NCBI GenBank assembly: GCA_038025085.1
Contig: CM076149.1
Location: 29,115,001-29,179,000 of the forward strand
Reading direction: 5' to 3'
DNA: 64,000 nt
From: Tetragonia tetragonoides
Lineage: Eukaryota > Streptophyta > Magnoliopsida > Caryophyllales > Aizoaceae
Below, in pieces: positions 44,811 to 57,039 of this stretch. The position numbers were made by a program, and so were the translations under genes. The notes below the pieces were generated by a model. It was not told the origin of the DNA. It was given only the letters and a program-made list of their open reading frames with translations, and ran no database searches. Position 1 is the stretch's first letter. The number at the start of each line of letters is the position of its first letter.

Positions 44811-46338
44811 TGTAGACACCCTAATCGGTTCTCATCCCCTGGCACTGCAACGCCCGATGATAATGGTAATGGATTAACATGGACGTAAGTAGAAAAGGAC
44901 ATTGCTCGAAAATCTTGAATTAATTCCTTGAAACCTCTGTCTTTGGATAGCCCTTGTTATAAGGATTCCAACGCCTTTGACCTTACCTCAATCATGTTCC
45001 CAGATCAAGAGATATTGCGTCTCGAAGATTTGGGTCAAAACCGCTCAATCCTGACCCCCTGGGTCAGCCCAAGGGCAATTTCGTAATTTACTGAGCACAA
45101 AAAGTCAAAAAACCCTAGTCACGCGCGCGCCTCCAGGCCTAGCGGCTGACGCACTCAGCCCGGCGGCACACGCGTGACAGCGGGGGCCTTCTGGCCAGCC
45201 GCTGACTTTCGGCGGCCAGCCGCTGGCCCCAGCTGCCTTCCGTGTGGCCGCTTGGCCTGTTTTTTGGCTGGGCCGAGTTTTGTTGCCGGGTTTCTTACCC
45301 TAGGCCCCTAATTCCGTCCCCTAACTCTATAAATACTCCTTTTTCACCCACTTTTGATAGAGGTTGATCAGTTCATAATTTTGAGAGCATTGAGAGCACA
45401 TATTTCCCCAAATCCAAGAGAATTCAGATTTTTGAAGACTCAAGCAAGCATTGCACCTAACCTAGCACCCAAGATTGAAGAGCAATTCCAATTCTACTAG
45501 TCACGTTCGAATAGAACGTCTAGGTTAACCATCCTGAGGGCCTAAATTCTTTATTAAATATCTTATTTATCGTTTGTTAATCATGTTTTATTTAGCTTTT
45601 GATTATGGTTGAATAAATTTGCATGCTTGGGTTTGTATATAATTATGCATGGTTAGTTAATTTAAAGTTAGCATCTTTTTTATTAGTTTATGCAAGTTTG
45701 CATCTTTTTGTAGTTTCTTGCATGCATATAGCAACCTCTTAGGTTTACTCTAGCATGAAGTTGATATCTTTGCATTGTTCTTCCTTTGAAGTTACTAGCA
45801 AATTTATTGATGCGCATATGCAATATTTGGCGCGTTTAGCAAAGTACGGTAGGTTGGAGCATTAACTTATTGTTCTTTACATATTGTTTATGCTTAATAA
45901 TAGTATGCATGCGAATTGGATATAAATTGTGCAAAGTGATAACATAGGTAATTTGGTTGTCTTTAACCCGCCTAGTTAATTTAGGATCTTGGACGACCGG
46001 ACTTATATGGAACCATATAGCATAAATAAATATTTGACATTGATAGGTTTAGTAGAGGTCGTTTATACGGGCGATTTAGATGAGATTCATTTTGTTTATT
46101 TCGTACCTACACCCCCGAACTCAATATTTTGTCCCCATGGGCATGAGTCAATTCCCAATAGGCATTGGGTGGACTTTTTGATAGTTTCCAATTGTTTCCT
46201 TAAAAATTGGTGGCGGCTTATTTATTTGTAAATTGTTATTCCCCATAATTAATTTAAATTGCATATTGACGTATTATTTAAGAACCATTAGTTCGCACTA
46301 AATATTTCGATTAGCGCCGAAAAGGCGAGGGTTCTTAC
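44811..46338 (+). repeat. Tat 3' LTR
   Basis: 1528 bp, uninterrupted. It carries the GC motif array at 45132-45255 and the TATA box at 45328-45335. A short purine stretch (AAAGTGGGAG, 44798-44807) just before it is the likely polypurine tract. Confidence 0.92.
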
Positions 46339-47104
46339 AGTTGCCTTAGCGAGTCAATCAACATAAAGATGATGTTAAATGACCCTTGAGTGTAGGGACA
46401 TGTGCTTGCACTCCTTTCCTTATACCCTATAAAAAACCTCGAAGGCCCCTATGATTAAACAGACACCAAAGTCTAAACACTAGAAATCTGAGTGGAAAAG
46501 ATAAGAGGGATCACTGAAAAATACAAGTATGCATGATAATCATACAAAAATATTGAAAAATCACTGAACATGTATGTAGCATGACCAAGAAGAAACATAA
46601 AAAAGAGAAAAGAAAAGGCACAAGTATGATATTAGCATTAGCTTGAAATAATGACATTCTACATGTATTTTGACCTATGATTCAGCAGAGTACTATTGCA
46701 CAAAAATCACATTGTGAAAGACAGAGAGTTAACAACACACAAGACAAGTACTATTTCAAAAACATCAGATTGTGAGAGAGAGTTAACAACACACACTCAA
46801 CTATGAATAAAAGTTAAACCTATTACCACAACAAATGGGCATAAAAATACGCCAAATACCACAACAAGCTAAGTGACTTCTACAATGTACAATTTTCAAA
46901 ATTTGAACAACTCACACCACATTAACGGCTGTAGCTACAAGATAAGCATCTATACATATTGAAACTTGAAAAGAAGTTGTTTCTCAAGATGCAAAAAGAG
47001 CAACCAAGGCTATTGTCACATGAACATCAGCACGTGCAACAAAGTTTTACCCTTCAGAAACAAAACTAGTCCTATTCTAACAAAAAGTTAACCCACCCTA
47101 AACA
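46339..47104. other. Right flank of Tat; end of the inverted-end element, then unassigned
   Basis: The first 16 bases complete the inverted end of the 17290 element (CCTTAGCGAGTCAA). The rest is AT-rich with repeated GAGAGTTAACAACACAC phrases (46720-46800). No ORF is supported. Confidence 0.45.
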
Positions 47105-47200
47105 TATATCGGAGCCACCCCATTCATACAGTGGAAGCACCCTGATCTTATTCTGAAGTCACCCCCAATCTTATAAAGGAGCCACCTCGATCTTATATCA
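47105..47200 (-). repeat. GGAGCCACCCC motif array, block 3 (inverted)
   Basis: Copies of GGAGCCACCCC, GGAAGCACCCTG, GAAGTCACCCCC and GGAGCCACCTC are spaced about 25 bases apart, with a CGATCTTAT-like phrase between some. This is the reverse complement of the motif in 19250-20480. Confidence 0.65.
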
Positions 47201-47584
47201 GAGCTTCTCTGATCTTAGGCTAGAGCATACAGATGGTAAAAAGATCCACTCATTTATTCAGGGTTACAGAAGATTTCAAAACTGAAAGTGAAATCGAGAA
47301 GCACAAACCCAGAACATTTGTTCGTAAGCAAGGTTTGTAAAATCAAAGTAGAGGATATAATATATGTACAACAGTAGTGAGACAATTAATTTAGTTCTCC
47401 AATTATATATTATCAAACAATATCGAGTTCTTCAATTCTAAGAAAGAATCAGACAAAAAGAGAAAATCTAGCAAACTTCTAATGGGTAACAAGGGAAACA
47501 AATTCAATATTGAGAACGAGGAGTCAAATTTAGACTGGGGATTGGCTGTAAAGGGAGTTGAAACTCCAACCAACCAGAGCGTCC

Positions 47585-47775
47585 CCCAAAACTTAAGTGG
47601 AGCCACCCCAAAGAAATACAAGAGCCACCCCAAGTAATAACAAGAGCCACCCATTTACTGTTCTAGAAGTTATTCGATAACAAACACAATATTTCAAGTA
47701 CTAATTGCAATTGGCATAAATATGCAACATCGTCCCTCTTTACCTTAAACAACAACAATATTTGAGCCACCCTTG
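47585..47775 (-). repeat. GGAGCCACCCC motif array, block 4 (inverted)
   Basis: TGGAGCCACCCCAAAG, AGAGCCACCCCAAGT, AGAGCCACCCATTT and TGAGCCACCCTTGC occur within 190 bases. The orientation matches block 3 and is opposite to blocks 1 and 2. Confidence 0.65.
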
Positions 47776-48184
47776 CAGTTCATCATAGCCATGCTGAATT
47801 TCCTTGCATTAGAGTTGAACTACTTTGAAATTTATCAACATTTCCATCATATCTTACACTCTTGCAGTTCTCGTAATCATTCAACTCTAATTATCAACAT
47901 TTTTTATCATATCTTACACTCTTGCAGTTATCAACTAGCAACTTTGAAACTTCTAGACACCTTCATGTCAACACTAACCAAATGGGGCATAATTATCAAC
48001 TAGCAACTTCCAGCGCAAATGACTAACATTCTATAATTTCAGTGTGCATACCTCAGCTCTAAGCTATGTTATTTAGATGTAGATGACCTTGCCCTTGCAA
48101 TACGTAGGGGTTCAATTTTTTACATCATAACCAAAGAGGCAAAGATCCATCAGCTCATGAGTCCATCACATTTAGCCGAAAATA

Positions 48185-48360
48185 AAAGTTAACCCTCTTC
48201 GGAAACAGAGTCACTCCTATTCTATTAAAAGTTAACCCTTCAATGAATAAAAGTTAACCCTTTTATAACTAAAAGTTTACCCTATTATTTATAAAAGTTA
48301 ACCCCATTATTTATAAAATTAATCCTGTTTTGGGTAAAATATTAACCCCATTATTTATAG
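48185..48360. repeat. AAAAGTTAACCC array
   Basis: About seven copies of AAAAGTTAACCC (T/C/A next) in 170 bases, separated by short spacers such as TATTATTTAT. Single copies also occur at 46812, 47045 and 47085. The motif resembles AAAGTGACCC near 17380, so the two may be diverged versions of one subterminal motif. Confidence 0.6.
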
Positions 48361-50031
<1,671 letters not shown>

Positions 50032-50194
50032 CTCATATGTGAATAATACAGATACCTCTTGCTCCTCTTTTACTCTGTACACTAAAGTAAAAGTCAACTA
50101 CAAGCCTACAACTCTATAATTAATACAACTAAGAAATTAAATATTTTATTTATTTATTATTATTATTCTAGCTAGAAGGTATGCAAAGACCAAC

Positions 50195-50850
50195 CTTAGA
50201 TTGAACTACGCATTCGTTAGGATTGAACTACACATTTATTAGGATTGAACTACGCATTTATCAAGTACAACTAGACGTTCATAAAAAAAAATTATTTCTA
50301 AACGAAAACTAATTATAATTGAACCACCCATCAACAAACAACGATACATTCTTCAAAATAAAATAAAATAAAAAAGGTAAAGGTCTTCTTTTCTTTCCAA
50401 AGAAAATCATTAGGTTTGAACTACGCATTCATCATGTACAATTATACATTCTTCAAAAAAAGTTTTTATTTTCAAAGAAAAATTCATTAGGATTGAATTA
50501 CGTATTTGTTAGCGTCGTTGACCTAATCGTTCATCAATATACAACTATACGTCCATCAAAATAATAATAACAAAACATTAAAAATTTTCGTTTCTTATTA
50601 CAAAAGTTTTTTCAAGGAAAATTTATTAGAATTGAATTGCACATTCATTAGGATTGAACTACACATTATTTTTGTCACTGTACATCAACTACATGTCATA
50701 AAATATTTTGGATTATTAGCTTTTTTAAAAACTGTCTTTTTAAAATGCATTTTATTTTTTCAATAAAAAAATTTTAATGTTTTTATTTCACGATAATTCA
50801 TTGGGGTTGAACTACGCATTCATAAACGCACAACTATACGTTCATCAAAA
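50195..50850 (+). repeat. Spaced GGATTGAACTACGCATTCAT array
   Basis: At least nine copies of the phrase, with variants (AGATTGAACTACGCATTCGT, GGATTGAACTACACATTTAT, GGTTTGAACTACGCATTCAT, GGGTTGAACTACGCATTCAT). Many are followed by a partner phrase ACAACTATACGTTCATCAAA. The pairs are separated by variable A/T-rich spacers of 30-90 bases. No ORF is present. Confidence 0.75.
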
Positions 50851-52133
50851 TTTAATTTTTCAATAATATTTTTTTAAAAGAAAAATAAACAAAAATAATA
50901 TGTAATTTAGCATGTGTTACAAAAAAGGGTTTGATGAACGTATAGTATTTGTACAAAAAAAAACTAGGACTATTTAGAAAGAAAAAAAAAACTAAACTCG
51001 AAACCGCGTATTCGGAGTTTTAGATATCATTTTTCATAATTCGATCTTGGATACATGGAATACATATCTAGGAAGTTCAAAATTATCCGTTATATGCAAC
51101 CCGGACAATGCATCGGGGTTAGTTTTTCATTTAGGTATTGCTTTATTGTCTGTGATAGGTATTTTATGTAAGATTTAGAAATGAATAATATGTCGAACTT
51201 CATTTTTTGGTAATATAAATAGGCAGTGAACATAAAAGTTCTCTCAAATAACTTCACAACGTGTTTATAGATGGTGACTTAAAAAATGACTACTCAAAGT
51301 AAGGACATGAGTAAGTAAATATTAAGATGTAAATCTATATCTTTTTATTGAACTTCTAATTCACTGCCAACGTATTGGTAGTTTGACAGGTAATTAAAAC
51401 GAATTAAATGACAACATATGATAAGGATCATATCTGCACCACATGGGAAAGGTGCTGAATTATATATGTGGTGACTAAAAAATAGCAGTTACTCATACAA
51501 AAGTCACATGGCAAGGGTGGTACCACATGATTAGACTATAATAGGTGACATCATAAAGATCGGAGATACCTCATAGAGTGTCACATGGCGAGAGTGGTAA
51601 GACTGCACTGTGTTTTTGTATTTAGTATAGAAGATAAAGATATAGATAATCATTTCTTAATCATAAAAATAAAATAAATATATTTAGATCACCTTTCATT
51701 TTATATAATTCAAATATAGTCACCTACATGTCTTGTCCATTTACCTTTTACCAACGATTATAGGACATACATATCTCATTTTGAAGTATTTTTGGAATCC
51801 AATCCGATGGGGTAAAAATTATAATTTTTTGAGTTACGTAACTAAAGTTATTTATTTTGTAATTTGAAAAATATACTAATAAATACGTAATAAATTCATA
51901 TAATGATAAGACATTAATGACTGACACTTGGATGATACGTTATACTAAGTGGCTAGCTTGTGCTTATGTACTCCGTATGTGGTATCCTCACACGAACGTG
52001 GTCCTCCAAGTTAGCGTTCTACGTGTCATTATCAGACAAGTTTTGGGAGGGCCGCACTATGTTTTAATACTAAGGTAAAATTATAAAATATATACATTAA
52101 AAAGTAGTCACGCACGTACTTATATATATACAT
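50851..52133. other. AT-rich non-coding stretch
   Basis: No ORF is seen. A short hairpin-like ACCCGGACAATGCATCGGGG followed by TTAGT at 51098-51124 resembles a worn Helitron 3' end. A direct repeat of CACATGG.AAGGGTGGTA phrases lies near 51440-51605 (TCACATGGCAAGGGTGGTAC, TCACATGGCGAGAGTGGTAA). Confidence 0.35.
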
Positions 52134-52298
52134 TGGGGTGGGTCTAAGTTGCAAGTTTTTGGTTTCTAAATCCATTTTGAAAATCAAAACGTGTTTGGTA
52201 AAACTTGGGCTGAACTGAGTGTTATGGACAAATTCACAACTGGGATCCAGTTTTAAAAACCCAAAAAAAATGATTTTTTATGTCAGTGTTAAGTTGTG

Positions 52299-52301
<3 letters not shown>

Positions 52302-52386
<85 letters not shown>

Positions 52387-52435
52387 GGTAAAACCACGAT
52401 ATTTTCTCACTCTCTCTCCATCGTTTCTCCCCATC

Positions 52436-52501
<66 letters not shown>
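52302..52501 (+). repeat. (AT)n and (CT)n microsatellites in the Harbinger leader
   Basis: About 41 AT units at 52302-52384 and about 31 TC units at 52439-52501, separated by 54 bases. Confidence 0.95.
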
Positions 52502-52505
<4 letters not shown>

Positions 52506-52997
52506 GCCATAGCAAGGACGACCTTCAAACGAGAGCAATCTTCAAAGGACGAGCACCAGTGATTATTTTTGTTTGATTGGATTTCAACTCTGGTAAGCTC
52601 TCATCCTTTTTATTGTTGTTGTTCATACTTTGATCAATTTTAGTGTTAATAAACTTTACCCCTTGAATTAGGGTTTGCTATTGTGCGAATTTGGTTCATT
52701 GTTCTTGATTTATAATACTTCAGTTCGAATTTCTCCTAATCCATCTAATCAATGCAAAATTATTACTCCTTAATTTATGAGTATGATTTTTTTTTTAATT
52801 AGGGTTTATCTGATGCTTGGATTTAGCCATAAGTGTTGTCTATTGATGAAAAAATTGTTGAATTAATTTTATTTTCTTTTATGTGAGAAGATCTGGCCAT
52901 TGTTATCAAATAATTACATATATATTTTCTCTACTGTATATGGGGTCAGTCTATAGATGGGTATGATTTTGATGTTCTATTCATGGTGGTTTAGTAG

Positions 52998-53829
52998 ATG
53001 GCAAGTGTGAATGAAGATGAAGTGCTTGGGGTTCCAGGAACTAAAAAGGATATATGGCCTTCAAATGTTGAATCACAATTCATATGTTTAATGGAGGAGG
53101 AAGTTAAGAAAGTGAATAGACAAACCACTACACTGACTAGAGCGACATGGGGGCATATTAAGGGTGAGTTGAAAAAGAAATATGGTAGGGAATTCACCTC
53201 TTAGCAGTTTAAGAACAAGTTCAATCAATTGAGAGGAAGATGGAAAGATTTTACTAATTTACTAAAAATGGAGACCGACCTAGGTTATAACTCAGTTACG
53301 GGGCTGATTAGTGCTACTGAAGAGCAATGGAAGAAACTATGTGATGTAATTCCATTTGATGTCACAGTTCTAAGTTACTAGGATAACCATTTACAATATA
53401 GTAAATTATGTAATTGTTTTTTTCTTTTTTGGTGTGCAGAAGTATAAGTTTGCAAAGAAGTTTAAAAGAAAAGGTTGTCTGCATTATGATAAATTGTGTG
53501 TTATTTTGGGGGACACAACTGCCACCTGTGAACATCAACATTCTTCTACCAAAAGTCCTTCTACTACTGATGGCGATGATAGTGAAGAAGAGAAAAATTC
53601 TGATGAAGAAGCAAGTAGCTATAAAAAGAGGAAAGCGGATGTAAGTAAGGACACCAAGAGAAAGAAAGTGAGAATGAATGTTCAAATAGCTTTGGTTGAT
53701 GCTTTGGTGACCTTTGGAGAGACTTCTAAGAAGAAATTGGAAATTTATGAGAAGAACCAATCAACCGTGTCTTCCGGTTCCACTACTAGGGAAATAGTTG
53801 GACAAAACAATGATTCAAATAAGGAATAA
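52998..53829 (+). pseudogene. Harbinger ORF1, Myb/SANT-like DNA-binding protein
   Basis: Exon 1, 52998-53345, reads MASVNEDEVLGVPGTKKDIW, FICLMEEEVKKVNRQ, ATWGHIKGELKKKYGREFTS, stop, QFKNKFNQLRGRWKDFTNLL. This is the Myb/SANT-like (trihelix-related) domain that helps Harbinger transposase bind its ends and enter the nucleus. The in-frame TAG at 53202-53204 sits where the family has a lysine or similar. The intron 53346-53439 has GT and AG borders and keeps phase 0. Exon 2, 53440-53829, continues KYKFAKKFKRKGCLHYDKLC and an acidic/lysine-rich linker (KRKADVSKDTKRKKVRMN), ending DSNKE. One nonsense change is the only obvious lesion. Confidence 0.85.
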
Positions 53830-54677
53830 CTAATGACTTGTTTAAAGGTCCTCGAAAGCCTTGGTTGATGGTGCTTCTTTCACAAGAGCGGTTAAGATAT
53901 TAAAAGAAGATCCCGATTGGAGAGATATTTCTTCAAGTATCGGATGAGCGGAAGAAGGATCTAGTTCTTAATCTTGTTTAGGTTATGTTTAGATATTTCT
54001 TTATGTTTGTGTGTGTTAGACTATGAGTATGTTTGGATATGTCCTGTTTATATTCATGTTACTGTTTAAAGAACGACTTATGGAAGAAGCTTATTGTTTG
54101 TTTACTCTGGTGAATGAAATTGGAAGCTAGATTTTGAGCTTATGGCTGGTCCACTATGTTCCTTTTGATCTTTATTGCTGTATTTTATTTAATTTTATGT
54201 CACAGGAGCAAGAACAAATGCTAAGTTTAGCTGGAACTTTAAATGTTCCTGCTTACACACTCATTATCATGTTCATGTATATGTAACAGGATTATATTGT
54301 TGTCTGGCACCAGCAACAGCTTACACACTTTTTGTCATGGTCATCTTTGTCTTTTTGCTTGCTTGCCATATTTTAAGGTGAAGGATCATTCTGCATACAA
54401 CATCAGGTAATCATGATCTTTTTTCTTTTGATAATGTTCCCTTATGAGCATCATGTTATGTATTCTGCATCTCATCAGTAGCAAGCCTAGACGACTGAAA
54501 TGAAAATTGCATCTTCTATAGCCCTACCTCTATAGTGATTTTCTCATACAGTACAAGCATACTTTGGTACTCAGCTGCTCCTTTGTACTTACTAGTTTTA
54601 GGGTTTTTCTTTTTTTTTGTGTGTGTGTACAACTTATTATAACATAACATGATCTCTAATGATCTTATTATTACAAG
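53830..54677 (+). other. Spacer between the Harbinger ORFs
   Basis: Probably ORF1 3' UTR and ORF2 upstream region. No ORF. A GT run (TGTGTGTGTGT) is near 54620. Confidence 0.45.
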
Positions 54678-56141
54678 ATGTACATGATCTCTGATGACTT
54701 ATTAGACGATTCTGATGAAGAAGATTTGGCATATCTTATTTCTATTTATGTTAATATGAAGTATAATAGGTTGTTGAAGCCAAAACCTCAACCGCAACGA
54801 ACTTCAAAATTGTCCGAATATGAATGGGTAGTGGAAGTATTGAATGGGCATCCAAGAACTTGTTATGAAATTTTGTGAGTTGTTAAAAGGAAGGGAAAAG
54901 CTGAAAGATTCCAGATTCCTCGTTCAAGAGCAAGTTGCCATATTTTTACTGATTGTGTGTCAGACAGTTCGAACCAGATTTGCAACCGATCGATTTCAAC
55001 ACTCAGAGGATACTATTCACAGACATTTCAAGAGAGTCTTGAAAGCCATTTGCTCTCTTGCTAAAGAGTTTCTTGTCCCTTCAGATTTTGATGAAGTTGC
55101 TCCAGAGATCAAATACAATCCGAGATATTATCCCTTTTTCAAGTTAATTATTCTATGTGCCTTATAAGATCTTTTGCATTGATTATTATTTAGGAAGGAA
55201 ATCAAAAATGCAACATGAGTAAGTGTACAAAGCATGTGATTTAGGCTGATGCACTAGACTACATAACTGTTGATTTGGTGATGTCCAGACTTTGCTAAAA
55301 TGTGTATTTCTTTGGTGCTAATATTTGTGATTGTAATAATGCCTTTTTTCAGTTTTGCTATTTGTGACTTTCTCCTCTAGTTACTGCAGCTCCCCTGTTT
55401 TGTAAAGCTTCTTGCTATGATTTTCAGAATTGTGTAGGGGCTATCGATGGTACACATATTTCAGCATGTGTTCCAAAAGATGAGCAAATTCCCTATCGTG
55501 GGCGGAAAATTGATACCACTGTCAACATGATGTGTGCTTGTTCTTTTGACATGAAGTTCACGTTTGCTATCGTTGGTTGGGAAGGAACAACTAATGACTC
55601 TAGAGTTTTCTTGGAGACTATTCATGAGCCGAGTAATAAGTTACCTCTACCTCCAAATCATAAGTATTATTTGGTGGACTCGGGATACACCAATATGCCA
55701 GGTTTTCTTTTGTCATATCCTGGTGAAAGATATCACCTACGTGATTATAGAGGGCAAAGAGAACATCAAGCTGCAGCTGAGTTATTTAATTATTTACATT
55801 CTTCCTTGCGTAACGTGATTGAGAGATGTTTTGGGGTGTTGAAGACTCGTTTTCCACTTCTCAAGTCTATGTTGCCATATTCACTGAAAAGGCAAAAGTA
55901 TATACCGCTTGCTTGTTGTGTTATTCACAATTTCATTAAGTTGGAGATGCAAGATGATTCTTTATTTATTCGATATGGTGATGATAATGTTGAGTTGGAA
56001 GATGAAGCTAGTGGAAATACTGACGGAGAAGCTTCTATACCACAAGTTTCTACCGCAACTGCAGCAGATCTTCGACGGATGGCTAGATTTCGAGATAACT
56101 TGGCTCAACGTTTATGGAATGCAACTAGTGGTCAAGCTTAG
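54678..56141 (+). pseudogene. Harbinger ORF2, DDE transposase
   Basis: Transposase that cuts and rejoins the element. The N-terminal frame 54678-54878 (LLKPKPQPQRTSKLSEYEWV) ends prematurely. About a dozen expected residues and the frame are lost near 54870. The next frame reads CELLKGREKLKDSRFLVQEQ, RFQHSEDTIHRHFKRVLKAI and YNPRYYPFFK. An intron of about 285 bp with a weak donor ends at TTTTCAG (55427). The catalytic frame 55428-56141 has GAIDGTHI (Asp codon 55446-55448), YYLVDSGYTN (Asp 55677-55679) and NVIERCFGVLKTRFP (Glu 55821-55823), so the DDE triad is intact. It ends ARFRDNLAQRLWNATSGQA. Confidence 0.9.
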
Positions 56142-56329
56142 TTGATTGGATTTATAGGTTAAATTTTATTTTTATTATTGCTCGTAATATTTTCCCTACT
56201 AGTAATAGTAGTGGGATTGTAATTATGATCAAGTTTTTATTATTATTATTATTATTACTTATTGGGAACCATGTCTCAATTGTACTTTCTTTACTGTCTT
56301 TTTGGTCTATTATTTTTACTATTTTTATT

Positions 56330-56332
<3 letters not shown>

Positions 56333-56369
<37 letters not shown>

Positions 56370-56437
56370 TAATAATAATAATAATATTAATATTATTAAT
56401 ATTATTAATAATATTAATAATATTAATAATAATAAAA

Positions 56438-56502
<65 letters not shown>
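56333..56502 (+). repeat. (AAT)n microsatellite
   Basis: Long AAT/ATT tract with a few ATTAAT interruptions in the Harbinger 3' region. A second short tract (TTA)n is at 56237-56260. Confidence 0.95.
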
Positions 56503-56503
<1 letters not shown>

Positions 56504-56714
56504 TGTTCGTGGTACTACCGTTATTATTATCATGACAGAGCCAATACCAATGTGATTTAGCTATATATAGCTATTGGGAGCATTATCAAAGTTGTCACTT
56601 ATGTGTTTTCAAACTTGAAAACTTACAACAAAAATTGAAATCTTGCAACTGAAAATTGGTTTTAGATTTTCAAATTTTGAAAACTGAAAACTAAAAACCA
56701 TGCCGAACGGGGCC

Positions 56715-57039
56715 TTAAACTGAAAAAACATACTCTAACAAATTAAATGAATTTATTTTATACAAAAAAATACAGGCCCGAAGATCAAAAAGTCAAGAAA
56801 GAAAACACAGGCACAAAAACAAAAGTTAACCACATGACACCTCACACTTCACATGTACTAAAATAGAATAGGAGTAGTAGTTAACAACAACTACATAGTA
56901 CAAACAGAATCAAAGCAAGATGAAAGGAAATACGAAAAAAGAAAACAATCATCCATGACCATGCACGCATCAAATAACATAACTGATATCGGCTAGCCAA
57001 TCAATTGAGGGGCTGAAAATTAATTTTTGCCACCTGTAC
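56715..57039. other. No feature seen
   Basis: A-rich sequence without ORF or recognisable repeat. Confidence 0.4.

Larger units (their letters stand above)
21304..46338 (+). mobile_element. Ty3/gypsy LTR retrotransposon, Tat lineage, 25 kb with insertions
   Basis: Two direct LTRs begin TGTAGACACC and end CTTACA (21304-24981 and 44811-46338). They are flanked by GATGC (21299-21303) and GTTGC (46339-46343), a 5 bp duplication with one mismatch. Inside on the plus strand come a PBS, leader, gag, protease, RT with YVDD, two RNase H regions and integrase. Behind these are two antisense genes and a nested Athila-like element. Tat assignment rests on the second RNase H between RT and integrase, the very long body, and the extra genes before the 3' LTR. 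Many stops make it defective. Without the two insertions it is about 17 kb. Confidence 0.9.
52134..56714 (+). mobile_element. PIF/Harbinger DNA transposon
   Basis: Contains the two genes of this superfamily: a Myb/SANT-like ORF1 (52998-53829) and a DDE transposase ORF2 (54678-56141). The right end is probably at GAACGGGGCC (56705-56714), followed by TTA, the favoured 3 bp target. The left end is uncertain; GGGGTGGGTCTAAGTTGCAAG at about 52134 shares AGTTGCAAG...TTTTGAAAA..AAAAC features with the inverted right end, but a clean inverted repeat is not visible. Stops in both ORFs indicate a non-functional copy. Confidence 0.82.

Noticed and set aside
50195..50850. CRISPR-like array of spaced repeats
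   Set aside because: Plant nuclear context, repeats vary in sequence and spacer length varies from 30 to 90 bases; no cas genes.
56225..56560. ORF rich in asparagine and isoleucine
   Set aside because: Translation of the AAT microsatellite.
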